Below are positions 20,869 to 30,452 of a DNA stretch of 64,000 nt, in pieces. Position numbers and translations under genes: made by a program. The stretch is taken from positions 6,434 to 70,433 of the forward strand of contig JAKFGP010000016.1 of NCBI GenBank assembly GCA_021502835.1. Reading direction: 5' to 3'. The notes beneath the pieces were generated by a model. It did not search any database and had not been told where the DNA came from. It saw only the letters and a program-made list of their open reading frames with translations. Source of the stretch: Streptomyces thinghirensis (GTDB taxonomy: Bacteria; Actinomycetota; Actinomycetia; Streptomycetales; Streptomycetaceae). Numbering within the stretch: position 1 is the first letter of the stretch; each line of letters opens with the position of its first letter.

Positions 20869-21610
20869 CCGTCGGTCGATCACCCGGGAATGCCCGGAGG
20901 AGTACGCAGGGTACGCAGGCGGCGAGTACGGCGGTGGTCGTGCTCGTCGCCCTCGGCCTTTCCCTCTCCGGCTGCGGCGCAGGCGGGCGGCACCGGCGCC
21001 CATGACGAGGGGCCGGCCCACGCGGACGCGGTGGCCGGTGCCGCCTCCTCCCTCGCCCACGACCTCCCCCTCCAAAGCTCCCGACCGGGTGGACGCGGTC
21101 CGGCTCGTCAAGGCCGACCCCAAGGTCTCCGCGGAGGTCAAGCGCGAGCTGAAGCCGTGCGTCGCCGACGAGTACCCCGTCGACGTGTCGTACGGGGAGC
21201 TGACCGGAGGGTCGGAATCGGCCGAGGACGTCGTCGTCAACGTGCTCACGTGCGGTGACGCGGTCGGTGTAGGCAGTTACGTGTACCGCGAGGAGGACGG
21301 CGCGTACCAGAATGTGTTCAAGGCCGAGGAGCCGCCGGTGTACGCGGAGATCGACCGCGGCGACCTGGTGGTGACCAAGCAGGTGTACGAGAAGGGCGAC
21401 CCGGTGTCCAGTCCGTCCGGCGAGAACGTGATCACGTACCGCTGGGCCTCGGGCCGGTTCGACGAGGAGTTCCGCACCCACAACGACTACAGCAACGCCG
21501 CCGGGAACGTGCCGACCCCCGGCCCCGGAACCGGACAGCTGACGCGCACGGCGAGCGAACCGGCCGGGCCGCGTGAACCGATCGGGCCGCCCGGACCGAT
21601 GGAGACATGA
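20856..21610 (+). CDS. cseA: Lipoprotein CseA, negative modulator of the SigE system
   Basis: CseA is an extracytoplasmic lipoprotein that dampens SigE activity in S. coelicolor. The start is a TTG at 20856 overlapping sigE by 13 bases (RGLTVGRSPGNARRS). A hydrophobic stretch with the lipobox ALGLSLSGC follows. The mature part reads PDRVDAVRLVKADPKVSAEVK, LKPCVADEYPVDVSYGELTGG and VVTKQVYEKGDPVSS. Slips near 20985 and 21070. It ends inside a tandem repeat. Confidence 0.9.
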
Positions 21611-21730
21611 AGACCCCGATGGAGACATGGACACCGGCGGAGAGATGAACACCGGCGGGGACGTGAACTTCGCGGAGAAACGAAGACCGGCGGAGACGTG
21701 AACCCCGGCGGAGAAATGAACGCGGCGCAC
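21596..21730. repeat. About seven degenerate 17-20-bp repeats with RBS-like content between cseA and cseB
   Basis: Units share ggaga(c/g/a)(a/g)tgaa(c/g)accgg and run from the cseA 3' end to near cseB. Most carry a Shine-Dalgarno-like GGAGA followed at once by ATG or GTG. The first unit contains the cseA stop. Confidence 0.65.
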
Positions 21731-21778
21731 GCCCCCGCGTCTACCGAGTGACCGCACACGAGGACTGAGAGCACCCGG

Positions 21779-22484
21779 ATGGCAGACCAGACCCACGTCC
21801 TGTTCGTCGAGGACGACGACGTCATCCGCGAGGCCACCCAGCTCGCCCTGGAGCGGGACGGCTTCGCGGTCACCGCGATGCCCGACGGGCTGTCGGGCCT
21901 GGAGGCGTTCCGGGCCGACCGCCCCCGACATCGCGCTCCTCGACGTCATGGTCCCCGGTCTGGACGGCGTGAGCCTGTGCCGCCGCATCCGGGACGAGTC
22001 CACCGTGCCGGTGATCATGCTGTCCGCGCGGGCGGACTCCATCGACGTCGTACTGGGGCTGGAGGCGGGCGCCGACGACTACGTCACCAAGCCGTTCGAC
22101 GGGGCCGTGCTGGTCGCCCGGATCCGCGCGGTGCTGCGCCGCTTCGGGCACGCGGGCGGCGGCGACCGCGGGGACGCGGGGGCCGCCGCCGACACCGGGG
22201 GCGTACTGGCCTTCGGCGAGCTGGAGGTCGACACCGACGGCATGGAGGTGCGCCGGGCCGGGCGGCCGGTGGCGCTCACCCCTACCGAGATGCGGCTGCT
22301 GCTGGAGTTCTCCTCCGCGCCGGGCACGGTGCTCTCGCGCGACAAGCTCCTGGAGCGCGTGTGGGACTACGGCTGGGGCGGTGACACCCGCGTCGTCGAC
22401 GTCCATGTGCAGCGACTGCGCACCAAGATCGGCCAGGACCGTATCGAGACGGTCCGCGGCTTCGGCTACAAGCTGAAGGCCTGA
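21779..22484 (+). CDS. cseB: OmpR/PhoB-type response regulator CseB
   Basis: Response regulator that activates the sigE promoter. Receiver: HVLFVEDDDVIREATQLAL, phospho-Asp in IALLDVMVPGLDG, and Lys in DYVTKPFDGAVL. The C-terminal winged helix reads LTPTEMRLLLEFSSAPGTVLS and DTRVVDVHVQRLRTKIGQD. Start ATG at 21779. One slip near 21922. Followed after 24 bases by cseC. Confidence 0.95.
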
Positions 22485-22508
22485 GCGGGGATTCGGGGAT
22501 ACAGGGAC

Positions 22509-23876
22509 ATGCGGGGGTTCTTCCGTACGAGGCTGAGCATCCGTACCGGGCTGCGCTGGAAGCTCAGCGCGGCCATCGCGCTGGTCGGCGCGCTGGTGGC
22601 GGTGGCGCTGAGCCTGGTCGTGCACAACGCGGCCCGGGTGTCGATGCTGGACAACGCGCGTGACCTCGCGGACGACCGGGTCCCTGATCGCCCAGCGCAA
22701 CTACGAGCTGTCCGGACGGCAGAACTTCCCGAACGCCAAGATCGACGATCCCGAGCTGCCCGCGGAGCTGCGCCGCAAGGTCGAGAACGGGCGGCGGGCG
22801 ACGTACGTCGCCGAGCGGGCCGACGGGGTGACGGACATCTGGGCCGCCGTGCCGCTCAAGGACGGGCACGTGATGTCCCTGCACTCCGGGTTCACCGACC
22901 GCAGCGCGGACATCCTCAGGACCTCGACCAGGCCCTGGTCATCGGCTCCATCGCGGTCGTCCTCGGTGGCAGCGCGCTCGGCGTGCTCATCGGCGGCCAG
23001 CTGTCGCGCCGGCTGCGCAAGGCCGCCGCCGCCTCCGCCGCGCACCAGGTCGCCAACGGCGAGCCGGACGTCCGCGTGCGGGACGCCATCGGCGGGGTCG
23101 TCCGGGACGAGACCGACGACCTCGCGAGCGCCGTGGACGCGATGGCGGACGCCTTTGCAGAAGCGGCTGGATGCCGAGCGCCGGGTCACGCGGACATCGC
23201 GCACGAGCTGCGCACCCCGGTGACGGGTCTGCTCACCGCCGCCGAGCTGCTGCCGCCCGGCCGCCCGACCGAGCTGGTGCTCGACCGCGCGAAGGCGATG
23301 CGGACGCTGGTCGAGGACGTCCTGGAGGTGGCCCGGCTCGACGGGGCCTCGGAGCGGGCCGAGCTGCAGGACATCATGCTGGGCGACTTCGTGTCCCGGC
23401 GGGTGGCGGCCAAGGACCCGGACGTGGAGGTGCGGGTGATCCACGAGGTCGGAGGTCACCACCGACCCGCGACGCCTGGAGCGCGTGCTGATCAACCTGC
23501 TCGCCAACGCGGCCCGGCACGGCGCCGGCCCCCGTCGAGGTCAGCGTCGAGGGCCGGGTGATCCCGGGTCCGCGACCACGGGCCGGGCTTCCCCGAGGCC
23601 CTCCTCGCCGAGGGCCCGAGCCGCTTCCGCACCGGCAGCACGGACCGGGCGGGCCGCGGGCACGGGCTGGGCCTGACCATCGCGGCCGGTCAGGCGCGGA
23701 GTACTGGGCGCCCGGCTCACCTTCCGCAACGTACGGCCCGCAGGCGCCCCGGAGCACGTACCGGCCAGAGGGGCGCGGTCGCCGTGCTGTGGCTGCCGGA
23801 GCACGCGCCGACGAACACCGGGAGCTACCCGATGCTGCCGGACCGGGCCCACGGCGGCTCCCCGGGCCGGTCCTAG
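22509..23876 (+). CDS. cseC: Sensor histidine kinase CseC
   Basis: Membrane sensor of cell-wall damage that phosphorylates CseB. N-terminal helix (LSAAIALVGALVAVALSLVV), external sensor, and second helix (VIGSIAVVLGGSALGVLIGG). HAMP follows, then DHp with the phospho-His in TADIAHELRTPVTGLL, and HATPase with the N-box LINLLANAARHGAG. Ends LPEHAPTNTGSYPMLPDRA. Slips near 22680, 22920, 23155, 23185, 23455, 23530, 23580, 23700 and 23780, the densest set in this cluster. Family and neighbours make the call secure. Confidence 0.93.
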
Positions 23877-23898
23877 CCCCGCTCAGCCACTCAGCCAC

Positions 23899-24344
23899 TC
23901 AGCAGGCGAAGTCCTGGTCCATGTCGAGGCCGCCCTCGCGGGGCTGGGTGAAGGAGAACCAGTTGCCGGAGTCGTCGCGGAAGAGGGCCTCCGTGCCGTA
24001 CGGGCGCTCCTGCGGCTCCTGGAGGAACTCGACCCGCGGTCCTTGAGCTTCTTGTAGTCGCCGTGGATGTCGTCGGTGGTCAGCACGCCGGCTCCGAGTG
24101 CGCCCTTGGCGACCAGCTTCTTGATCATCTCGGCGGACTCGGGGTCCATCGAGGGTCCGGACGGGACCATCAGCGTCAGTTCGACGTCGGGCTGGTTCAG
24201 GGAGCCGACGGTCAGCCAGCGCATGCCGCCCTCGCCCATGGTCATGTCGGTGCGGACCTCCAGGCCCAGCTTCTCGGTGTAGAACTTCCTGGCCCGGTCC
24301 TGGTCGAGGACCCAGACGGTCGAGATGGCGAGACCCTTGATCAT
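23899..24344 (-). CDS. VOC-family (glyoxalase/bleomycin resistance fold) protein
   Basis: About 148 aa. It starts MIKGLAISTVWVLDQDRARKF with FYTEKLGLEVRTD, the hallmark of a single-module VOC protein, and ends DDSGNWFSFTQPREG with a metal-ligand-like Glu region missing obvious lyase residues. Its ATG overlaps the stop of the AraC gene by four bases (ATGA), so the AraC protein probably sits in the same transcript. One slip near 24040. Substrate unknown. Confidence 0.88.
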
Positions 24345-24829
24345 GGCGTGCTCCTGTTTGTTCGCGCTGCCCCGGCGGCCGTTCCCGCTTGCCCTGCCAC
24401 GGTAGGCAGCGGGGGTCTCGAGTCCGCTTCTCCGGAATTGCGCCGCACTCCGCCGGCCCAGTGCATGACGTAGCAGCCGGGTAGCGAGGGCGGTGCCCCG
24501 GCCACGTGCTTCGTCCGGTACTCGCTCGGGGTCAGTCCGGTCCACGCCTTGAACCGGGTGGAGAAGGTGCCCAGGCTGCTGAAGCCGACCAGGTGGCAGA
24601 TCTCGGTCACGGACAGGTTGGCGGTGCGCAGCATGTCCTCGGCGCGCTCGATGCGGCGGCGGGTGAGGTACTGGCCCGGTGTCTCGCCGTACGCCTCCTT
24701 GAAGGCGCGCAGGAAGTGATACCGGGAGTACCCGGCGTGCGCGGCCACGGCGTCGAGATCGAGCGCCGGGTCGGCCCAGTCCCGGTCCATGGCGTCCTTC
24801 GCCAGCCGCAACTGCCGCAGCTTGTCCAT
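24341..24829 (-). CDS. AraC-family transcriptional regulator
   Basis: Short AraC protein (about 162 aa) made almost only of the double helix-turn-helix: LDLDAVAAHAGYSRYHFLRAFKEAYGETP and LSVTEICHLVGFSSLGTFSTRF. No ligand domain. ATG at 24829 (MDKLRQLRLAKDAMDRDWADP). Translationally coupled to the VOC gene, whose expression it may control. Frame intact. Confidence 0.88.
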   Translation of the reverse strand: MDKLRQLRLAKDAMDRDWADPALDLDAVAAHAGYSRYHFLRAFKEAYGETPGQYLTRRRIERAEDMLRTANLSVTEICHLVGFSSLGTFSTRFKAWTGLTPSEYRTKHVAGAPPSLPGCYVMHWAGGVRRNSGEADSRPPLPTVAGQAGTAAGAARTNRSTP

Positions 24830-24910
24830 ACGCCGATGGTGGCACGGGGCACTGACAGCGGCCGGTGGAGGCGGGGGCGGTGTCAGAGGCCGTCCGTAGC
24901 CTTGGGCGCC

Positions 24911-25382
24911 ATGGGGATACGGATCGACGCAGAGGTGAGTTACCCGGTCGACGACGAGGTGGAGCGGGTGCTCGGGTTGGCCGAGGCCGTCGGCGAGCCG
25001 ATCACGGTCACGTTCGTGTGGGAGGGAGGCCGGCCTTCGGAACACGCGGTGCTTGTGCCCGCGGCCACTGGCTCTGTGGGAGCACTGGGCTCCCGCCGCC
25101 TACCCGCCGAGGGCCGCCGCCGACCGGGCCGCGCCGGAGGAGAAGGAGGAGCCGGAGCTGGCTCATCCGGCGGAGTACGGCGCCTTCACGCTCTACCGCC
25201 GCCGCGTGGGAGGGCGCACGGCGGTCGCCCGCGACGGCATGGTGGTCGCCGAGCTCCTGGACCCGGGCGAGGCCCACTGGCTGGAGGAGACGGCCCGTGA
25301 TGTCCGCCAGGGCTTCATGGACCCGAAGCAGAAGGCGGCGTTCGAGGAGTTCCTCGCCCGGCAGGCGACCCGGGAGGAGTGA
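24911..25382 (+). CDS. Conserved hypothetical protein
   Basis: About 157 aa. Starts MGIRIDAEVSYPVDDEVERVLGLAEAVGEPITVTF. The C-terminal half is charged: HPAEYGAFTLYRRRVGGRTAVARDG and EAHWLEETARDVRQGFMDPKQKAAFEEFL. No signal peptide or membrane segment. Slips near 25060-25130. I do not recognise a domain. Confidence 0.65.
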
Positions 25383-25399
25383 CGGGCGCGGCGGCGGCG

Positions 25400-25598
25400 C
25401 TAGCGCAGACCGCCGACGAACGCTTGCCAGGCACCGGCCCCGACGGTGACGACCGGGCCGGACGGGTTCTTGCTGTCGCGCACGGGGACGGCACCGGTGG
25501 GGGCAGTTGTCGGCGACCTCGACGCAGTCGCCGCCGGTGTTGCCGCTGTAACTGGACTTACGCCACTGGGTGTTCCTCAAGCTGGGAGCCGTGTCCAT
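25400..25598 (-). CDS. DUF397-family small protein
   Basis: About 66 aa. Starts MDTAPSLRNTQWRKSSYSGNTGGDCVEVAD, the standard DUF397 opening, and ends VRDSKNPSGPVVTVGAGAWQAFVGGLR. One base slip near 25500. The start overlaps the 3' end of the DUF5753 regulator by about 40 bases. DUF397 proteins pair with such XRE regulators throughout Streptomyces (WhiJ/BldB-type systems). Confidence 0.9.
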
Positions 25599-26406
25599 AG
25601 CGTTCCTCCATCACCCGCGTGATCAGTTCGGCCGAATCCTCCACGGAGAGGGCGGCAGCCTGCAAGCGAGCGTAACGGAGAGCGGCTTCCCTGATGGTCT
25701 CCGGATTGGCCGTCATGTGGCCGGAGATGATGTCCTCCGTGTAGACGATGTCCGGGTTGTCGTCGAAGCGGAGGAAGTTGAACGAACCGGCGAGGCTGGC
25801 GTGGGCCCCCGCCTCGTTCGGCAACACCTGCACATGCATCCACCGGTGGCCGGCGAACTCCAACAGCCGTTCCAGTTGGCGCCGCATGACCTCCCGGCCG
25901 CCGATCGGCCGATGCAGTACCGCCTCGTCCAGCACCACCCAGGTCAGCGGCGGCTGCTCACGCTCCAGGATGCGCTGGCGTTCCATCCGCGCCGCCAACA
26001 GGCCTTCCAGGTCGTCCGGCATGCCGGTGGCCAGAACCGCCCGCGCGTACTCCTCCGTCTGCAACAGCCCGTAGACCAACTGCGCCTGATACGTCGAGAT
26101 GTACGCCGCCTTCGCCTCCATCTCCGCGTACGGCTGGAACCACGTGGGCAGTTGGCTGCGCAGCACCAGCCCGATCAGCCGCGAGAACAACCCGTCCGTA
26201 CCCAGCGCGGCGTCCACCCGCTCGGAGAAGTCCCGCGTCGGGACCTTCTTCGTGGTCTCGATCTGGCCGACCAGTGATCCGGTGCAGAAGATGATTTCGC
26301 CGAGCTGGCCCTGCCGGAGGCCGTGCGCCTCGCGCTGGCGGCGCAGTTCCCAGCCGTAGTAGTCGAGCGGGGAAGCGGTCGGGTCGAGGGACTGGACGTT
26401 GGCCAC
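25558..26406 (-). CDS. XRE-family regulator with DUF5753 domain (WhiJ-like)
   Basis: The N-terminal Cro/CI-type helix-turn-helix reads LRRQREAHGLRQGQLGEIIF. The DUF5753 domain occupies the rest (LPTWFQPYAEMEAKAAYIS, QTEEYARAVL, HVQVLPNEAGAHASLAGSFNF). 282 aa, frame intact. Together with the overlapping DUF397 gene and the divergent ATPase gene it forms the three-gene set typical of Streptomyces developmental or antibiotic regulators; the target is unknown. Confidence 0.92.
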   Translation of the reverse strand: MANVQSLDPTASPLDYYGWELRRQREAHGLRQGQLGEIIFCTGSLVGQIETTKKVPTRDFSERVDAALGTDGLFSRLIGLVLRSQLPTWFQPYAEMEAKAAYISTYQAQLVYGLLQTEEYARAVLATGMPDDLEGLLAARMERQRILEREQPPLTWVVLDEAVLHRPIGGREVMRRQLERLLEFAGHRWMHVQVLPNEAGAHASLAGSFNFLRFDDNPDIVYTEDIISGHMTANPETIREAALRYARLQAAALSVEDSAELITRVMEERYGHGSQLEEHPVA

Positions 26407-26501
26407 TGCGGCACCTCACTCCGGGACTGCGGACGGCAACACCTCACGGCGTTCGTTCCTGTGCGTAGTCGAGCGTACGCAGCGCGTCGCAGCCTTGTGG
26501 C

Positions 26502-26918
26502 GTGAATCACGCAACCGGTCCGCAGGCGGCGGACGTCGAGAGCCAGTACCACGCCGAGTTCGCCATGGGCGCGCACTCGGCCCGCCATCTGCGCCGCGTA
26601 CTGCGGCTGTACCTCGTCCGCTCGGGCCTGCGGGACGTTGCCGACGCCGCCGAGCTGGCGCTCACGGAGCTGGTCGCCAACGTCGTACGGCACGTGCCCG
26701 GCCGCCGCTGCCGCGTGTGCTTCCTGCTGTACCCGGGCGGAGTGCGCGTGGAGGTCGCCGACGACTGTCCGGAGCTGCCGGTGGCGGTGGCCGCCGACGC
26801 GCTGGGCGAGGGCGGGCGCGGGCTCGTGATCGTCGGGGCGGTGACGGACCGGTGGGGCGTCACGGCGTACGCCGACGGGCGGGGCAAGACGGTGTGGTTC
26901 GAGTGCGGCCGCGGCTGA
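26502..26918 (+). CDS. Anti-sigma-like histidine-kinase-type ATPase
   Basis: About 138 aa HATPase_c_2 protein. Starts MNHATGPQAADVESQYHAEF. The N-box ALTELVANVVRHVPGRR and G-box ADDCPELP, GRGLVIVGAVTDRWGV are visible. Such RsbW-like ATPases phosphorylate anti-sigma antagonists. Here it is divergent from the DUF5753 regulator with which it probably works. Frame intact. A strong hairpin follows. Confidence 0.9.
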   Translation: MNHATGPQAADVESQYHAEFAMGAHSARHLRRVLRLYLVRSGLRDVADAAELALTELVANVVRHVPGRRCRVCFLLYPGGVRVEVADDCPELPVAVAADALGEGGRGLVIVGAVTDRWGVTAYADGRGKTVWFECGRG

Positions 26919-26931
26919 CCGGCGTACGACG

Positions 26932-26967
26932 AAGGCCCCCGGGTGGCCGGAACCACCCGGGGGCCTC
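26932..26967. terminator. Bidirectional terminator
   Basis: A perfect 13-bp GC-rich stem (ggcccccgggtgg/ccacccgggggcc) with a 6-nt loop lies between the converging ATPase and MFS genes and is flanked by A on one side and T on the other. Confidence 0.85.
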
Positions 26968-26987
26968 GGCGCAGGCGGCGCGGGCGC

Positions 26988-28641
26988 TCACACCGCCTCG
27001 GTCACCGGTGCCTTCGCCGCCGCCGTGTCGTCGTCCCCGTCGGCCGGGCCGTCCGCCGCCTTCGGGCCCGCGCCCTTCAGCGGGACCTCCCTTCACGAAG
27101 ACCGCCGCGACCAGCGCGAGGACCGCCACCGCGGCACCCAGCAGGAAGGCGCCGTGGCTTCCGGCGGACACCGCGTGCTGGTAGGCGTCGCGCGCCGCCT
27201 CCGGCAGCTTGGCCAGGCTCGCCGCGTCCAGCTGCGCCGACTGCTCGGTGACCTCGGAGCCCAGCGCCCCGGCCTTCTCCGCCATGACGTCCTGCACCCG
27301 GTGGTTGAACAGCGCGCCCATGATCGCCACGCCGAAGGAGGAGCCGAGGGTGCGGAAGAGGGTGGTGGAGGAGGACGCGACGCCCATGTCCTTCATCTCC
27401 ACGCTGTTCTGCGCCACCAGCATGGTGATCTGCATCAGGCAGCCCATGCCGAGACCGACGACGGCCATGTACACCCCGGAGGTGAGGCGGCTGGTGTCGG
27501 TGTCCATCAGCGACAACAGGTACAGCCCGACGGTCATCAGGGCGCCGCCGACCACCGGGAAGATCTTGTACCGGCCGGTGTTGGTCGTCACCCGCCCCGC
27601 GACCATCGACGTGACGAGCATCGCGCCCAGCAACGGCAGGAGCAGCAGCCCGGAGTTGGTGGCGGACGCGCCCTGCACCGCCTGCTGGTACAGCGGCAGG
27701 GAAGAGGGTGGCGCCGAACATCACGAAGCCGGTGATGAAGCCGATCAGGGACATCAGCGTGAAGTTGCGGCTGCGGAAGATGTGCAGCGGCACGACCGGC
27801 TCGGCGGCCTTGGTCTGCCAGAACACGAACCCGACCAGCGCGGCGACGCCGATGCCGATCAGCTCCATGATCCGCGCGGAGGTCCAGGCGTACTCGGTGC
27901 CGCCCCAAGTGGTGACGAGCACGACGGCGGTGATGCCGACGGTCAGCAGCGCGGCGCCCAGGTAGTCGATGCGGGCCTGGCTGCGCTTCCTCGGCAGGTG
28001 CAGTACGGCGCTGACGGCGACCAGCGCGACCGCGCCGAGCGGGATGTTGATGTAGAAGGACCAGCGCCAGCCCCGGTGGTCGGTGATGGTGCCGCCGACC
28101 AGCGGTCCGCCGATCATCGCCAGCGCCATGACGCCGGCCATCATGCCCTGGTACTTGCCGCGCTCCGCGGCGGTATCAGGTCGCCGATGATGGCCATGAC
28201 GCCCACCATCAGACCGCCGGCGCCGAGGCCCTGGACGGCGCGGAAGCCGATGAGCTGGCCCATGTCCTGGGCCATGCCGCTGAGCGCCGAGCCGATCAGG
28301 AAGATCACGATCGACGTCATGAAGACGCCCTTGCGCCCGTACATGTCGCCGAGCTTGCCCCAGAGCGGGGTGGAGGCCGCGGTCGCGAGGGTGTAGGCGG
28401 TGACGACCCAGGAGAGGTGCTCCAGGCCGCCCAGCTCGCCCACGATCGTCGGCATCGCGGTGCCGATGATCATGTTGTCGAGCATCGCGAGCATCATCGC
28501 GATCATGAGCGCGAGCAGGACGACCCGTACGCTCCTCGGCTGCTTGCCGCCGGCCTCGCCGGCTTGTACTCCCGGCGCGTCCGCGCCTGCTCCTGGTGTG
28601 CCCGCCATCGCTCCCATTCCCCCAGCTGCCCGCTGTTCCAC
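26988..28641 (-). CDS. DHA2-family MFS drug exporter (14-helix type)
   Basis: EmrB/QacA-type proton-driven exporter. Motifs: MLDNMIIGTAMPTIVGELGG (helix 1, motif D1), LWGKLGDMYGRKGVF (motif A), GFRAVQGLGAGGLMVG (motif B) and GGPLVGGTITDHRGWRWSFYIN (motif C). About 14 hydrophobic helices follow, ending VPLKGAGPKAADGPADGDDDTA. The start is chosen as GTG 28641; ATGs a few codons on are possible. Slips near 28170, 27705 and 27090. It diverges from a TetR gene and shares an operator region, so export is probably induced by its substrate. Confidence 0.92.
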
Positions 28642-28650
28642 TCGCCTGCT

Positions 28651-28668
28651 ACTTGCCGCCCGGCAAGT
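28651..28668. promoter_or_regulatory. 18-bp palindromic operator, site 1
   Basis: ACTTGCCGCCCGGCAAGT is an 18-bp perfect palindrome just upstream of the MFS start. It matches a second site 48 bp away, consistent with TetR-family binding. Confidence 0.65.
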
Positions 28669-28698
28669 TGACTACTACTCCGGGAAGGTAGACGCGTA

Positions 28699-28716
28699 AC
28701 TAGCCGGTCGTCAAGT
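28699..28716. promoter_or_regulatory. 18-bp palindromic operator, site 2
   Basis: ACTAGCCGGTCGTCAAGT differs from site 1 in four bases and keeps both outer half-sites. It lies about 55 bases before the TetR start, so it could serve autoregulation. Confidence 0.55.
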
Positions 28717-28770
28717 AAGTTTTTCGGAAAGTGCGCGGAGCAGGAAGTGCGTAGGAGGATGGGCGGCACG

Positions 28771-29358
28771 ATGGACGGCACCAAGCAGCAGCGACGCCGC
28801 GGGAACACCCGCCAGCGCATCCAGGACGTGGCACTCGAACTCTTCGCCGAGCAGGGGTACGAGAAGACCTCGCTGCGCGAGATCGCCGAGAGCCTGGACG
28901 TCACCAAGGCCGCGCTCTACTACCACTTCAAGACCAAGGAAGAGATCCTCGTCAGCATCTTCGAGGATCTCTCACGGCCCATGGAGGACCTGATCGCGTG
29001 GGCGCGTGAGCAGCCGCACACCCTGGAGACCAAACAGGAGATCATCCGCCGCTACAGCGAGGCGCTGGCGGGCGCGGCGCCGCTGTTCCGCTTCATGCAG
29101 GAGAACCAGGCGACGGTGCGGGACCTGCGCATCGGCGAGATGTTCAAGACCCGCATGCTCGGCCTGCGCGACAGCCTCATCGACCCGGAAGCGGACCTGG
29201 TCGACCAGGTCCGCTGTGTCAGTGCGCTGTTCACGCTGCACGCCGGGATGTTCGTCCTCAGAGACCTCGAAGGCGACCCCGAGGAACAGCGCGCGGCTGT
29301 TCTCGAGGTCGCCACCGATCTGGTCACCCAGGCGCACCGGGGCTCGTCAGGCGCGTAG
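28771..29358 (+). CDS. TetR-family repressor of the adjacent exporter
   Basis: The helix-turn-helix is complete: ALELFAEQGYEKTSLREIAESLDVTKAALYYHFKTKEEIL. C-terminal ligand domain intact, 195 aa. ATG at 28771 (MDGTKQQRRRGNTRQRIQD) is preferred; an AGGAGG lies 13 bases upstream, and starts at 28747 or 28759 are also open. Divergent orientation and paired palindromes argue that it represses the DHA2 exporter. Confidence 0.9.
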   Translation: MDGTKQQRRRGNTRQRIQDVALELFAEQGYEKTSLREIAESLDVTKAALYYHFKTKEEILVSIFEDLSRPMEDLIAWAREQPHTLETKQEIIRRYSEALAGAAPLFRFMQENQATVRDLRIGEMFKTRMLGLRDSLIDPEADLVDQVRCVSALFTLHAGMFVLRDLEGDPEEQRAAVLEVATDLVTQAHRGSSGA

Positions 29359-29367
29359 CCCTGCTCC

Positions 29368-30046
29368 TCAGACGGTCACGCCCTTGGCGCGCAGGAAGGA
29401 GACCGGGTCGACGGCCGAGCCGTAGTTCGGGGTCGTACGGATCTCGAAGTGCAGGTGCGGGCCGCTGGAGTTGCCGGTGTTGCCGGACTTGGCGATGGAC
29501 TGGCCGGTCTTCACGATCTGGCCGGCCTTCACGTTGATCTTGGACAGGTGCGCGTACTGGGAGTACGTGCCGTTGCCGTGCTTGATCACGATCGCGTTGC
29601 CGTAGGCGGGGCCGTCACCGGCGCCGTTGCCACCGGCCTTGACGACGGTGCCGCCGTGCGCGGCGACGACGTTGGTGCCGATCGGCACGGCGAAGTCCTG
29701 GCCGCTGTGCTTGGAGGCCCACATGCCGCCGTTCTGGGCGAAGCTCGCGGTCAGCTTGTACTTCTTGACCGGGTCCACCCAGGAGGCGGCCTTCTTCTTG
29801 GTGGCCGTCTTCTTGGCGGCGACGGTCTTCGCGCCGGCCTTCTCGGCCTTCGCCGCCTTGGCCTGCGCCGCGGCCTGGGCCTCGACGGCGCTCGCGGCAG
29901 TGGAGGTGCTGGAAGCCGCCGTGGTGCCGGTGGCGGCCGCGACCCCCGGCTCCCAGTGCGACCGAGGCTCCGAGGCCTGCGGCCATCACCGCGGCGCGGG
30001 TGCGGATGGTCGTACGGGAAGAACGGGACGTGACACGCGGGAACAT
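29368..30046 (-). CDS. Secreted M23-family peptidoglycan endopeptidase
   Basis: Signal peptide-like N-terminus (MFPRVTSRSSRTTIRTRAAVMAAGLGASVAL), then an Ala/Lys-rich linker and the LytM/M23 domain: YKLTASFAQNGGMWASKHSGQDF (first zinc ligands), GNAIVIKHGNGTYSQYAHLS and GPHLHFEIRT (HxH motif). Zinc metallopeptidase that cuts peptide cross-links in the wall. One slip near 29945 in the signal region. Convergent with the TetR gene, 9 bases apart. It has an unusually long AT-richer leader. Confidence 0.92.
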
Positions 30047-30452
30047 TCGAACCTCATGGGGACGGGTGCAGAGGAAGCCCCTCCGGCGGGACGCACAGGG
30101 CGCTCGTCGGGCGGGCTCCACCTTGGTAACCCGGCGGGCCCGAACCGCACAAAGGTGTGACCTACGACGCTATTTAGTACTTCAGCACGAAACTTCACGA
30201 GTCTCGACAGAGCCCTCATTCTGGACAAAACCAGCTCAGAGCCCCGGAAACCGACCACCACTCTGGTCCGATGTGTCCGTTTTCGTAGTTCTTGTATCGT
30301 CCACTATTCCCTCGTAGTACAGGCCGGATCGCCTGTGCGGCATGTCACCGGCGGCCATGATCGACGGGCCGGTGAATGTGACGGGGGGCTACTCCGCACC
30401 GGCTAACCCGCCCCCCCCCCCCCTCACAAGGGCGTTCACCTAGGCTCGGAAC
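30047..30452. other. 406-bp gene-free leader and promoter region
   Basis: This holds the long upstream region of the M23 gene (minus strand) and the promoter of the first NACHT gene (plus strand). About 30170-30310 is clearly AT-richer than the surroundings. A 13-C run lies at 30411-30423. A structured leader is possible but not shown. Confidence 0.6.
30411..30423. repeat. Homopolymer run of 13 C
   Basis: Thirteen consecutive C, 29 bases before the ATG of the first NACHT gene. No other run this long is seen in the window. True length is uncertain. Confidence 0.7.
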
